A stretch of DNA of 64,000 nt from Symsagittifera roscoffensis (lineage: Eukaryota > Xenacoelomorpha > Acoela > Convolutidae). Location: assembly GCF_963678635.1 (NCBI RefSeq), contig NC_087068.1, positions 53,158,213 to 53,222,212 of the forward strand, in the 5' to 3' direction. Made by a program: the position numbers and the translations under genes. The notes below the pieces were generated by a model, which ran no database searches, had not been told where the DNA came from, and worked only from the letters and a program-made list of their open reading frames with translations. This document shows positions 10,886 through 21,014 of the stretch, piece after piece (the stretch's first letter is position 1; each line of letters begins with the position of its first letter).

Positions 10886-10924
10886 GAAGGCGCCTGAACG
10901 ATTGCCAGGTTCAATAATAAAGCA

Positions 10925-11400
10925 ATGAATAAATACATACATAAATACATGATGGAAAAGATGACAAATCCACCTCGCATAATGTACATTGACGCAGCAA
11001 GCAGCGATAGTGAAATTGCTCGCTTTTTAAATGATAGTGTACCAGTCCGGACAAAAGCATTTCCGAAGCTTCACGTCGATAAGCTGGCAGTCAAGCAGAT
11101 TAAGTTCTTTACTCTACGCCCAATAAAAACAGGCGAAGACACTACTTATGATTATGGAGGGCAGAATATGCCATGAGAGAACAAAAGTCAAAAGACAAAA
11201 TTTGAACATTTTCCCAGACAAAAACTTGCCCATTGCCACCACTCCTCCAGTCGAAACTGTAAGACGACATGACAAGAACAGCGAACTTTGACAATGTGAG
11301 GGGGCAAAAAGATAAGGAAAAGAAACGATGAGAAGAAACGAAGCAGCCATTCAAGAGTCAGTTACGAAAGAGCCTTCAGAGAAATAACAAAAAAAAAACT
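10925..11400 (+). pseudogene. SET-domain C-terminal fragment, copy II
   Basis: The frame at 10925-11176 gives SSDSEIARFLNDSVPVR, then FFTLRPIKTGEDTTYDYGG, which is the end of a SET domain (the Asn-x-Ser motif and the GE..TYDYG motif). It starts abruptly without the N-terminal half of the domain. The downstream non-coding part repeats the 413-bp unit seen at 12.0-12.9 kb with more divergence, so this copy is the oldest of the local series. Confidence 0.55.
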
Positions 11401-11665
11401 CGGTAAACTCAAAAGTTGCGACAGATGATCATTCGCACCAAAAACTTGACAGAGCCTCACAAAATTGACGACTGGATAAAAAAGCACTCAAAAACCCTTG
11501 CGTCAAAGTCGGTGCTAAATCTGTTGCTTAACCTCGAAAACTTCACACAGATCAATTTTTGGTGGACCAAAGTGAATGTTTTCAACAAGAAATCGATACT
11601 GAACGTTTCCGCGGCAAAATGAAAACTTTGCGAGATCAAGAAAAAAGATGTGGAAGAAGCCAAAG
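11401..11665 (+). pseudogene. Fragment repeating the 8.53-8.82 kb segment
   Basis: The sequence from ACTCAAAAGTTGCGACAGAT onward matches that at about 8556, and the encoded LASKSVLNLLLNLENF matches the earlier copy. It is joined directly to the SET fragment, skipping the fingers, so it is a rearranged copy. Confidence 0.5.
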
Positions 11666-11719
11666 CCAGTTGAAAAATTCAGGACTGAGTCAAAAGGTTT
11701 CAGATTAAACTGTTAGTTT

Positions 11720-12211
11720 CAATTGAACCAAAAAATACCACTTGTTTTCAGAAGATAGCTTTGACTTTTTGAAAAGCAGCGAGGAGATTAAGAAAAAAAT
11801 TTGGCAAAAGATGAATTGATTGATTGCAATCCCCCTGGTAGATTTAAAATCGAATATTTTGATGACATAAATGGAAAAGGACTGGTACCACTGCAGGATT
11901 TTGAAACAGGAGACTTCCTTCTGTCTGATAGAGGACAGCAAATCACCAAACTTGAATGCCAACAGAGTAAGTTCATTGGAGACATTGAGTATGTTTTTGT
12001 CTCCCCATCGCATAAAATGAAAATTGACGCGACAAGCTGCGATAGTGAAATTACTCGCTTTTTAAACAATAGTGTACCAGTCCGGGCAAAAGCATTTCCG
12101 AAGCTTTACGTCAACGCCCAAGTTCTTTACTGTATTAAGTTCTTTACTCTACGCCCAATAAAAACAGGCGAAAGAACTACTTATGATTATGGAAGGCAGT
12201 ATATGCCATGA
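11720..12211 (+). pseudogene. KMT5A-like SET domain, best preserved copy III
   Basis: After an acceptor-like TTGTTTTCAG (ends about 11750) the frame from 11801 encodes 136 residues covering a whole short SET domain: GKGLVPLQDFETGDFLL (the N-terminal GxG strand), YVFVSPSHKMKIDAT, ITRFLNNSVPVR (equivalent of the RFxNHS motif, here Asn-Asn-Ser instead of Asn-His-Ser), and FFTLRPIKTGERTTYDYG (the GE..TYDYG motif). The spacing fits the KMT5A (histone H4 Lys20 methyltransferase) type, as does absence of post-SET cysteines. No ATG starts the frame. The upstream half (EDSFDFLKSSEEIKKK) is in another frame, and the His of the NHS motif is missing, so activity is doubtful. Confidence 0.55.
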
Positions 12212-13000
12212 GAGAACAAAAGTCAAAAGACAAAATTTGAACATTTTCCCAGACAAACTTGCCCATCGCCACCACTCCTTCAGCCGAAACTGTACGACGA
12301 CATGACAAGAACAGCAAACTTTGACAATGTGAGGGGGCAAAAAGATAATGAAAAGATACGATGAGAAGAAACAAAGCAGCCATTCTGAGTCAGTTACGAA
12401 AGAGCCTTCAGAGAAAGAACAAAAAAACTCGGAAAACTGACGCGACAAGCAGCGATAGTGAAATTACTCGCTTTTTAAACGATAGTGTACCAGTCCGGGC
12501 AAAAGCATTTCCGAAGCTTTACGTCAACGCCCAAGTTCTTTACTGTATTAAGTTCTTTACTCTACGCCCAATAAAAACAGGCGAAAAAACTACTTATGAT
12601 TATGGAAGGCAGTATATGCCATGAGAGAACAAAAGTCAAAAGACAAAATTTGAACATTTTCCCAGACAAACTTGCCCATCGCCACCACTCCTTCAGCCGA
12701 AACTGTACGACGACATGACAAGAACAGCAAACTTTGACAATGTGAGGGGGCAAAAAGATAATGAAAAGATACGATGAGAAGAAACAAAGCAGCCATTCTG
12801 AGTCAGTTACGAAAGAGCCTTCAGAGAAAGAACAAAAAAACTCGGAAAACTGACGCGACAAGCAGCGATAGTGAAATTACTCGCTTTTTAAACGATAGTG
12901 TACCAGTCCGGGCAAAAGCATTTCCGAAGCTTTACGTCGGAGCCCAAGTACTTTACTCTATTAAGTTCTTTCATGAGAGAACAAAATAGTGAACAAAATA
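12025..13000 (+). repeat. 413-bp tandem duplication of the SET C-terminal part
   Basis: The phrase TGACGCGACAAG starts units at 12025, 12438 and 12851, exactly 413 bp apart. Units one and two are almost identical (for example GCGAAAGAAC against GCGAAAAAAC). The third follows for about 120 bp and then rearranges. Each full unit has the SET end plus about 230 bp of non-coding downstream DNA, and the joint fuses that DNA to the middle of the domain, so copies two and three cannot encode a complete domain. Confidence 0.8.
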
Positions 13001-13300
13001 AGTTCTTTACTCTACGCCCAATAAAACATGCGAAGAAACTACTTATGATTATGGAGGGCAGTATATGCCATGAGAGAACAAAAGTCAAAAGACAAAATTA
13101 AAACATTTTCCCAGACTTGCCCACCGCCACCACTCCTCCAGCCGAAACCGTAAGACGACTCAACAAGAACAGCGAACTACGACACTGAGTCAATTATAGC
13201 GATATCATCAGCACAGAAGAAAAAGGAGATGAATCATATGCACCCATAGGAGCTGAGGAACAGGCTAAACCTGTGTTTTTTACCAAGAAACTTCAAACTT
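13001..13300 (+). pseudogene. Further SET-end fragment, diverged
   Basis: After a rearranged joint the phrases TTCTTTACTCTACGCCCAAT and TTATGATTATGGAGGGCAGT recur (SET end), followed by downstream DNA like that at 7.26-7.45 kb, including CACCCATAGGAGCTGAGGAA, which also occurs at about 7424. It links copy I and the tandem series. Confidence 0.5.
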
Positions 13301-13655
13301 GCCATAACTTGATGCGTAAAAAAATATATTGTAGCCGCCATACTGATACAGTTTTCGAAACATTTTTATTCATTGAAACCAAAAACTCAGATTTTAAAGG
13401 GGTATTTTCCGAGGAAATATTCCCCAAGACTTTTTCGAAGGCTGTAGACAGAGTATTCAAGTAAAAAGAGACTCTAGGTGAGCATACAAGAAAAATACAC
13501 GCAGCAAAAAATACACCACTGTGAAAGAAAAATACACGCAGCAAAAAAAAAACAAAAAAAAAACGATATCGAAATGGGACAACTAAGCCACGAACAGATA
13601 GGCATACAAATAATTGGCGAAAAATTTGATTTGAAACAGAGTATTTCCCATTTGA
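13301..13655. other. Unassigned stretch
   Basis: A short direct repeat GAAAAATACACGCAGCAAAAAA occurs twice near 13490 and 13527, at a spacing of about 37 bp. No gene is supported. Confidence 0.35.
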
Positions 13656-13659
13656 AAAA

Positions 13660-13735
13660 AAAAACGGGTTCTAGTCAGATTCGAACCTAGGACCTTTGCA
13701 TACTCGTTACCTCCAGGCTAAGTTGGGCCGAGAAT
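13660..13735 (-). repeat. Decayed tRNA-like module
   Basis: Minus strand: TAGCCTGGAGGTAACG (box A-like), TATGCAAAGG, then AGGTTCGAATCT (box B) and AGAACCCG followed by a run of T. It is related to the module at 3936-4005. Confidence 0.5.
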
Positions 13736-13868
13736 GCATAGAAGTTTGAATTCATTATGAAACCAGATACACAGGATTCTGTTAAACAAGTTGTTAACCC
13801 GAAAAAAGCCTATTTTCCAGTTTGAGAACGCTTGCTAATAGCAAGCTTAAACAGTAAACAAAACTAAC

Positions 13869-14082
13869 CGGAGTTTTCAGATTCTTTTTCCCCAGTATCG
13901 TGGTAATCATCCAAAAACGAAGAATATAGCCTGTTTATTCTTTCTTGATTAGAGAGTAACTGTTTCTCGTTTTTTAATTGTTGCAAACTTCTTCCGGGAC
14001 CAAAATTACAGCTATACTCGTCGTCAGATTGTATTTCACCTTCTTCGATGTCCACATTAAAAACCTTCTTCTGGGATGTCAT
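13869..14082 (-). CDS. First coding exon of an unidentified host gene
   Basis: It starts with ATG (14080-14082) and runs 71 codons plus one base to the donor CCG followed by GTTAGT. The in-frame stop lies inside the intron, as expected. The peptide is very hydrophilic: MTSQKKVFNVDIEEGEIQSD, a Gly/Pro turn, then a Leu/Gln/Lys helix-like stretch and an acidic end (DTGEKESENS). The one-base phase matches the two-base start of the exon at 5162-5280. The gene would then encode about 180 residues with acidic and basic disordered parts, perhaps nuclear. Family not recognised. Confidence 0.6.
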
Positions 14083-14244
14083 TGCTCATGAATTTCCTAT
14101 AACATAACTCTTAAAGATCGTCAAGCTCATTAAACTTGGGTGAGCGAAAGTAACATCAAAGTTTTCGTGGTCGCAGCATTGTCACGATACAACCAATTAC
14201 CTTCATACCATCGTTAAGTCGGATCAATTAAGCAATCTATCTCT

Positions 14245-14310
14245 CACCACCCCCTCCCCCCCCCCCCATTCTCGCTTGGGGGGGGGGGGGGGGGGAGGAG
14301 GGGGGTGGTG
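14245..14310. repeat. G/C-run inverted repeat
   Basis: CACCACCCCCTCC plus a C-run (14245-14267) is mirrored on the other side of the 10-base spacer ATTCTCGCTT by a G-run ending GGGGGGTGGTG (14278-14310). It can form a long GC hairpin, a G-quadruplex on one strand and an i-motif on the other. Homopolymer length may be inexact in the assembly. Confidence 0.7.
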
Positions 14311-14939
14311 TTTGGCATAAAGCTCAATAGGTTCTTGAGACATGTTTATAACCACTTGAAAATAGTTTGATGATATGAAATCTTAAAGAGATTCTCCAAC
14401 GAAAGTGAAAAGCCAAAATTTACATCAAAACTCAAAATTACAATCAGAGTGAAAAAGAATCAATAGATCTGAGACAAATAAAGCTACTTTTTTCTGTTCT
14501 CAAACGATGAAAAATGTATTGCATACAATATTAAGGTGCCGCAGAGAGTAATGTTTGATATTCAGATACAAGGCAACCATTGTAAGTCGCTTTCCGGATG
14601 AGGCAATGGTCGCCCAAACAAATATTTACAAAGAAATTTTTTTTTAATTCGATTTTTTTTTCAAACTTTTTCTCGATACTCATATAAAATTAATTTCAAT
14701 CGGTCAGTTGATTGCGTGCTACCAACATATGAACCATCTTCTTGAGTTTTCTGACGTCTTTTTGTAGCGTTTTTCCGTTTTTGCTTGAGGAGAGATAGCT
14801 CAATTCGTCATTTACGGGGGGCGGGGGGGAGAGCTCAATTCGTCATTACGGGGGGAGGGGGGGTTGAGACAGCTCAATTGATCCGTTAAGTCGACTGAAG
14901 AGCTAATGCGAAGGGCCATACCGATGCTATTAAATTCAG
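14311..14939. other. Non-coding stretch with G-rich direct repeats
   Basis: At about 14800-14880 the phrase AGCTCAATTCGTCATTACGG followed by a G-run occurs twice and AGCTCAATTGATCCGTTAAG ends the series. No gene is seen. Confidence 0.45.
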
Positions 14940-15379
14940 TCAGGAATTAACTAGATGGTTGTGATTTTCACTTTTTTCTTGGAATCTTTTTTAAATGTAA
15001 ATTTTCTGAAAAATGAAAAACCAAAAAAGCATCATATCACCAAAACTTAAAAAAATTGAGCAGTCTTATTTGGAAAAAAATCGCAACCCTTGAGAATACC
15101 CTGACAGCCACCAATTTCTTGGTTGGGAATTTCAAATAATTTAAATTTATGATTTCCGAAAATTTCTGAAAAAAAATCATTAAACACGTCACATCTCGGA
15201 AAATAAAAGCATTTCAGCAGTCGCTTTCGAACGCGTGTTTTGCAACCCCTGAGAGTACCCTCACAGTACCCAATTACACGGTTGCCAATTTCAATTTTCT
15301 TTTTAATTATTTATATCTAAGCTTTTCGGAAATATTTTAAAAAATCATATAAATTGTCATCACGAGAAGTACATAAAAG
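14940..15379. repeat. Tandem repeat, about 155 bp unit, left of element 1
   Basis: Units are marked by GCAACCC(T/C)(T/C)TGAG, then TACCCT(G/C)ACAG, then a GGTTG...AATTTC phrase, AATTTCTGAAAAA and CATATC. Starts are near 15083 and 15240, with an older partial unit before. The array is interrupted at 15380 by element 1 and resumes after it at about 37675-37745. Confidence 0.65.
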
Positions 15380-16283
15380 TGTGCCAGTCGGTCATATTTG
15401 GAAGTTTGACCTTGAGAAAAGCAAAAGCACATGATTTTGGAGTGAAATTTAATTTTTCAAAAATTCGAATGGAGCCTGTCATGCACGATTTTCTCGCGAT
15501 AACTGAAAACCGAAAAAGAGAAATCAGAACAATCGAGTGACAATCGCGGGAAAGTTGCAAGATAAATCAGTGGGAAATTGCTATTCGCAATTTCCGACAC
15601 AATAATAATCTAGAGTAGAGCTGTCCTATTTGAAATACAAGACAGAGTGTTCCTGAGAACTGGACAATTATCCAACTGGTCAACTATTCGAATTGGACCA
15701 GAGTGAACCTTCGGTGGAAAGGTGGACAGCTTGAGTGTCCCAATGGTTAACATAAAACTACATTCTAGAGTACAAACTTATTCCTGTTGTTGAAACTGAC
15801 AAACATTAAACTCATTTAGTTACATGATTTAATTCTTGAGTTGCTTACCGACTTAATTACTCCCAATTCTTGAGCGTGCTACAATGTGAGTACCAATTTA
15901 AATTTCTAGAGTGTGTTTTATAATTGTTATGTTGAGGTAAGGCGAGTTATAGGTTGATCCATCTGAAATGGATCAAAGTTCCACTGTCTAATAAAAAGTA
16001 ACTTAACGGATTGTTCCGACCCGGTTTTTAACGGCGTTCATGTATTTTGGGTGTCTAGAGACCTAAGTATGGGGACGTTATTATTTCTAGAGTGGGGGGG
16101 ATATTTTGGTAGTAGCCTTTAAGCGGTAACGGGTCGTAGTCTCATGTCACAAGCGAACCGAATTGGCTCCGACTGATTTGAGGTGGAAAAACACAAGAGA
16201 TAGTGTCCCTGACTCTTGAGCCAATGGTTATAGGGCCTATTTTTCTTAAGCCTCATGTGTGACTGCAGTAGACGAATGTTACA
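15380..16283 (+). repeat. 5' LTR of element 1
   Basis: It starts TGTGCCAGTCGG and ends about GAATGTTACA, i.e. TG...CA. A poly(A) signal AATAAA lies at 15990-15995. It matches 36770-37674 with roughly 13 substitutions plus one G-run length change, for example GTGTCTAG against GTATCTAG. The exact right edge is uncertain by about five bases because TAGTG follows both copies. Confidence 0.85.
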
Positions 16284-16294
16284 TAGTGTTTTTA

Positions 16295-16312
16295 TGGCGC
16301 TCCTGGGTGTTT
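16295..16312 (+). other. Candidate primer-binding site of element 1
   Basis: TGGCGCTCCTGGGTGTTT begins with TGG, the complement of the CCA end of a tRNA, 11 bases after the likely LTR end. The primer tRNA is not identified. Confidence 0.45.
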
Positions 16313-16790
16313 ACGACATCAAGACTACGGAGTCGAACCCACTTGAGACAGTTTCGGGCTACATGCCCATTCTAGAGCACCGGTGGTACGGTTCGACGGG
16401 AACGTGCAAACCTTCCGGTTGTACCGTGATAGCTTTTTAAGAAAACTCGAGAAAACTTCCTGGTACGCTCTCCGAACGAGGCTTAGCTAACCGAGTAAAG
16501 GGGGGCAACTAGGGGGACAAAAACACGAGCAAAAAGACAAAAAGCAAAACAAAAAACAAAAAAGAATAGAAAAAGGAACAAAAACCATAAAACGAAAAAA
16601 GACAGTGACTTTGACACCAGATTAGTTGGATCAAACCTTTATATTAATTAAATAGTATACCCATACTGTTTTAAAAAGTTCGATCGTTTCGATCAACCTA
16701 GCAATTTAACACAGTAACCTTAATAAAGTGCCCGAGTGTGGGGCGTTGTCAAGGGTTTTCAGATAGCTTGGAACTTAGCTGGACAACAAG

Positions 16791-17060
16791 GAGACTTGAC
16801 TGGAAGAGGTGACCAGCCGAGTGGGAAAGTGGTTCAGGAGCACTTGAGCTGAACCAATAGGAGACTCGAATGGAAGAGGTGACCAGCCGAGTGGGAAAGT
16901 GGTTCAGGAGCACTTGAGCTGAACCAATAGGAGACTCGACTGGAAGAGGTGACCAGCCGAGTGGGAAAGTGGTTCAGGAACACTTGAGCTGAACCAATAG
17001 GAGACTGGACTGGAACAGGTGACCAGTCGAGTGGGAAAGCAGCCAAGAAGGATTTGGCAG
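16791..17060 (+). repeat. 70-bp leader repeat, about four units (copy A)
   Basis: The unit starts GAACCAATAGGAGACTCGAC and ends GGTTCAGGAGCACTTGAGCT. Units at 16851 and 16921 are full, the first is partial and the last (16991) has diverged (GACTGGACTGGAACAGG). The copy at 21015-21224 in the duplicated segment holds three of them. The repeat lies in the untranslated leader. Confidence 0.8.
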
Positions 17061-17934
17061 TTCTCGAGTTCTCAAGTTGGGCAGAACGGGTATCGTTAGA
17101 ATCCACATTACATTATAGGAGATAAGTGTAAAATTGGATAAGCGAAATCCCCCGGTTTTGAGGAACGTTTTTACTTAAGCAGGCCTGGAAACAGGTCTGC
17201 GGTTTTCTCTTGAGAGTTTTAGCACCCGGCGCTTAAGGTAATTTTTAGGCTTAAGAAGGGGGCTAAAAAGGGGGGAGGTTAGAAGGGGGGCTGGTTACGT
17301 TAGAGGTTGGCGGTAGTAAGTTGTGAAAAGGGGGGAAATTAGAGTAACTAATTAGTCGACATCGTAGATTTAGTTACATTAGTCATTAACACGCGTTGGT
17401 AATAATAGGTGGATATCGAAATTTGAACTCGAGTTAAGGAAGGTACCCTGGTCGGATTGGTAGGGGGGAACGGACGTAGACAATTCTGTTGATACCCAAT
17501 AAGATTATTAGTTGGGGGGAGGAAAACGCGTGGCAATTAGGTACCAGACATTTTTTTTTCGACAAAAGGTAGACATTGGTCACCTTTGAATTTTAGGTGG
17601 GCTCATCTTTCTGTTTTTATTACTTTTTCTAGCTTGGATTTTTTGTTGCATTTTGGTGAGGATTTGTGTTTAGTTTTTACACGAACAGGTGATCACAAGA
17701 TACCTGCGCACAGGTTTTGGTCTCAAGTTGCTTGGAACATTGAAATAGAGGTAACTAAAAAGAAATAAGAAAAAGGGGGGTCAGCATTTGGCTTTTAAGA
17801 GAGGGTTTTTGGGGAAATTTTACTAGAGCTTGAGTGGTGGTACAAGGTACAGTGAATCAAGAAGTCCCCATAACGAAGAAGAAAGAGACCCCATCGCTCA
17901 GACAGTTGTCAACAGTCTTGGGACAGTGCCAAAG

Positions 17935-18500
17935 AAGTCTAGGGACAGTAGTCGTGGGACAGTGGTCTTGGGACAGTGGTCTTGGGACAGTAGTCTTGGG
18001 ACAGTGGTCTTGGGACAGTGGTCTTGGGACAGTGGTCTTGGAACAGGGGTCTTGGGACAGTGGTCTTGGGACAGTGGTCTTGGGACAGTGGTCTTGGGAC
18101 AGTGGTCTTGGGACAGTGGTCTTGGGACAAGGGTCGTGGGACAAGGGTCTTGGGACAGTGGTCTTGGGACAGTAGTCTTGGGACACTAGCCTTGGGACAG
18201 TAGTCTTGGGACAGTAGTCTTGGGACACTAGCCTTGGGACAGTAGTCTTGGGACAGTAGTCTTGGGACAGTAGTCTTGGGACAGTAGTCTTGGGACACTA
18301 GCCTTGGGACAGTAGTCTTGGGACACTAGCCTTGGGACAGTAGTCTTGGGACAGTGGCCTTGGGATAGTACTCTCAGGACAAGGGTCTTGGGACACTGAC
18401 GGAAAGTACTGGGACAGTACCGAACAGTCTTGGGACAGTAGAAAGAAGCCTGGGACGGTACAAAGAAGAGTAGGGACGGTAATTGGAAGTCTTGGGACGG
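17935..18500 (+). repeat. 14-bp minisatellite in the leader, copy A
   Basis: About 30 or more units of CTTGGGACAGTGGT or CTTGGGACAGTAGT with variants CTTGGGACACTAGC run from 17950 to about 18385, then decay (GGGACAGTACC, GGGACGGTA). Since 14 is not a multiple of three, open frames across it in all phases are artefacts. Copy A has one unit more than copy B (22085-22640). Confidence 0.9.
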
Positions 18501-18752
18501 TATAGAAATTGAAGTAAAATTACAATAAGTGTTTTAAGACAGAATTAAGACAGAACAAGACTAATTGGAACCCGGTACGGTTGAGACCACAAATAAAGAA
18601 AGTTTCTCGAAAAGTTTAGAAAGAGAACTGGAACAAGGTTTTTACCACGTTGCATATTTCTTTTAAATAATTTTTCCTCAAAACATTTTATTCTTAGATT
18701 AGAATTGTGTATAAAGTAATATTGTAAATAAAAGCAATTGTAAATAGAAATA

Positions 18753-21014
18753 ATGAGACGGAGTAGGGTACCGGTGCTAGAAAAAAGGTCAAGTGGATCA
18801 AACACGAAATATAACTCGTCGCTGCGCGGAACGACATCAAGGGGCCCAGGCAAAACAAAAGATAGCTTTTCAGTTAGCATGGTCAGCACGAGGAGTAGCA
18901 CCGAGAACAAGACGCGAGAAGATGCGAAAGAAAAACAGGTGGAGCCCACAATCGAAATCGATCTAGAGACACCAGACCAGAGCGTAGATGAAGTGGAGAA
19001 AAAGACAACGGAATCCACACCGATGCCCCATATGGAAGATCAAAATTTAAAAACCATGGAGTTTTTGCCGATAGACGCGTTGGAAGACACAACAGGCAAT
19101 ACCCGAGAAACGGTGAAAGACGACTCTCAAGTAAAGAAGACATCTTTTACAGAAAAGTTGGCGATGATGGTCGGAATGAAATCGAAAGACAACACGGCCG
19201 AAGAATCACAGACTGGAAGAGCACGAACATTTGGGACAGTGAGCACGAAGGCGACAGAAGCCGACCCAAAGGAAGAACAAGCCAGAACAGAAGAGGCAGC
19301 CCAAAACAAGACAACTTCTGTTCATGAAACAGCTGCTCTTGAGCTTGGCGACCTGATGACAAAGCTAAATTAGATCGACAAAAAAACTAAAGTATAGTGA
19401 GGAAGATAGAGACTTAATAAGGAAAGAGTTAAAATACAACAAACACGAATATCTGGATAGTTATTTTAACCTGGCTAAGGCGACAGACGAGAGACTCCAG
19501 CAGATGTCGGACAAGGTAGATGCCACCAATGAAGAACGAGATAAGAACATCAAAAAAGATATGCAACAGTTGAAAAACCGATATGATGATGTCAACAGCC
19601 AATTAGGTAGTCTGGAAAAGTGAATGGACATAATGAACAGGAATCAGGCCGAAAGTTCGTGTGCAATACAGGCGAAATTGGATGCAATCTTGAGAAATTC
19701 TACCTCACAAGAAAGACCGGCAGTGGATCGCACGCAAGGCACCAGAGTTGAGTTTGTGGAACCACAAAGGAACAAACGGCAATCGACACCGTTGCCTTTA
19801 AACCGGGATGCGGTAAGCATAGCACCAACGGCTGCTAAAACAATCATGAAAAATGGAGCATCAAACACAATGAGTGGCCCGGGGGACTCAACAGCTAACA
19901 GCAACGCAGGTCCGGATGCCATGACGTGGGCAAGCACTTGGGAGATGATGAACAGGACTCTAGAGGCCTTCGCCACGAGGAACACTGACTCGAGCGATAG
20001 GAGAGACGAGAAATCAAGAAAAACTTTCAAGAAGCCAAAGGAATTCAAAGACGACTCCGATGGATGAATCGACACTTGGGTGGAAGTGATGAGATTACAC
20101 CTAGAGCAAGATAACTGAAATGATGAAAGACAAGCATGCACAGCCATACTCAGCAACTTAGAAGGCACAGCATTAAATTGCGTGGTTGCAAAGAAAGAAG
20201 AAGAACGCGATACCGCGGACAAGATCTTCGAAATATTGCTGACTCGATTCGGGTCAGGCATGAAGGGTCACCAAGCGATGATGCGATTTGAAAAGAGAAG
20301 GCAGAGGGACGACGAGTCAATAGATCGGTTCCTAGATGACCTCGAGAGCTTGAGAAGAAGGAGTGACCCAGAGGAGTCGACAAACAGAAGAAACTTTAGC
20401 ATTGCCTCGAAGTTCATTGATGGGGTAAAAAGTGATGACTTAAGGACAATGTTAGCAACATACTACACATTGTCGAAAGACAGCGCACCAACCCCAGAAG
20501 AAATGAGACAGAAATCAAGGGAATACATGCTGATGAAGCCCAAGAAATACTCATATTCAGAAAACAGGAACACGCAAGGGGGAGGCCAACCCCAGAGGTC
20601 ATCATGGTACAAACCTAGAGATGATATGGACAAGCGCAGATCATGCGCGAACTGCGGGTCGGCGGATCACCACGTGGCTGACTGCACAACATACAAACAA
20701 GGCATGAAGAGCCTAGGATACGCACCGGATGAGGAGGACATGAGCCAGATGGAGGAACACGAGTACTATAATGGCTTAATCATCAAGATAGGCGCTAGAT
20801 GCTTCTTCTGTAACCAGGAGGGGCACTTCAGAATGGATTGTCCCTTGTTCTGGGAAGCGGTCAAGGACCAGAGTCACCCCAAACATAAGTTGGCATTAGC
20901 GGCGGTGCAGAATCAGCGGAACAGGCAAAACGAGTTTGAATCTAGGAACTTAGGAGTACCAAGCACGGAATTGCCGACGAAGACAGTGAAAGCTGTAACA
21001 CATGTTAATGGTGC
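18753..21014 (+). pseudogene. gag: Element 1 gag, duplicated copy A (broken)
   Basis: The ATG at 18753 opens 206 codons of a Ser/Thr/Glu-rich N-terminal part. After a frameshift near 19380 the frame resumes with a coiled-coil-like stretch (LKYSEEDRDLIRKEL) and continues through an in-frame TGA at 19621-19623. Two further TGA codons follow at 20065-20067 and 20116-20118; the first is Cys in copy B. Then come the capsid part (DKIFEILLTRFGSGMKG) and two zinc knuckles, CANCGSADHHVADC and CFFCNQEGHFRMDC, both Cx2Cx4Hx4C. The copy is cut at 21014 and not joined to pol. Gag would form the particle and bind RNA. Confidence 0.85.

Larger units (their letters stand above)
16851..21014 (+). repeat. Tandem segmental duplication, copy A (leader plus gag)
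   Basis: This 4164-bp block matches 21015-25164 almost base for base. The joint at about 21014 fuses the gag stretch GTTAATGGTGCG to the leader phrase AACCAATAGGAG. Apart from one 14-bp minisatellite unit, I found about five single-base differences (for example 20065 A against C, 20008 A against G). Confidence 0.9.

Noticed and set aside
10811-10890. A working tRNA gene
   Set aside because: T-arm and box B are good but the acceptor stem and anticodon arm do not pair; called tRNA-derived repeat.
14800-14880. A CRISPR-like array
   Set aside because: Only two G-rich direct repeats, no regular spacers, and a eukaryotic setting.
15380-15384. Target site duplication of element 1
   Set aside because: Sequences left of 15380 (AAAAG) and right of 37674 (TAGTG) do not match, and the right LTR edge is uncertain.
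15360-15560. Protein-coding gene on the minus strand inside the LTR
   Set aside because: The frame is part of the LTR of element 1 and occurs again at 36645-36950; no independent support.
17830-18300. Long open frames in several phases on both strands with Trp-Asp-Ser-Gly-Leu-Gly-like repeats
   Set aside because: They are produced by the 14-bp minisatellite, which opens all frames; no start context or family, and the same at 21994-22450.
18545-19018. 157-codon minus-strand frame at the gag start
   Set aside because: Antisense shadow, repeated only because the segment is duplicated.
19644-20261. 205-codon minus-strand frame opposite gag (and 23794-24411)
   Set aside because: Shadow of the gag coding strand; no own motifs or signals.
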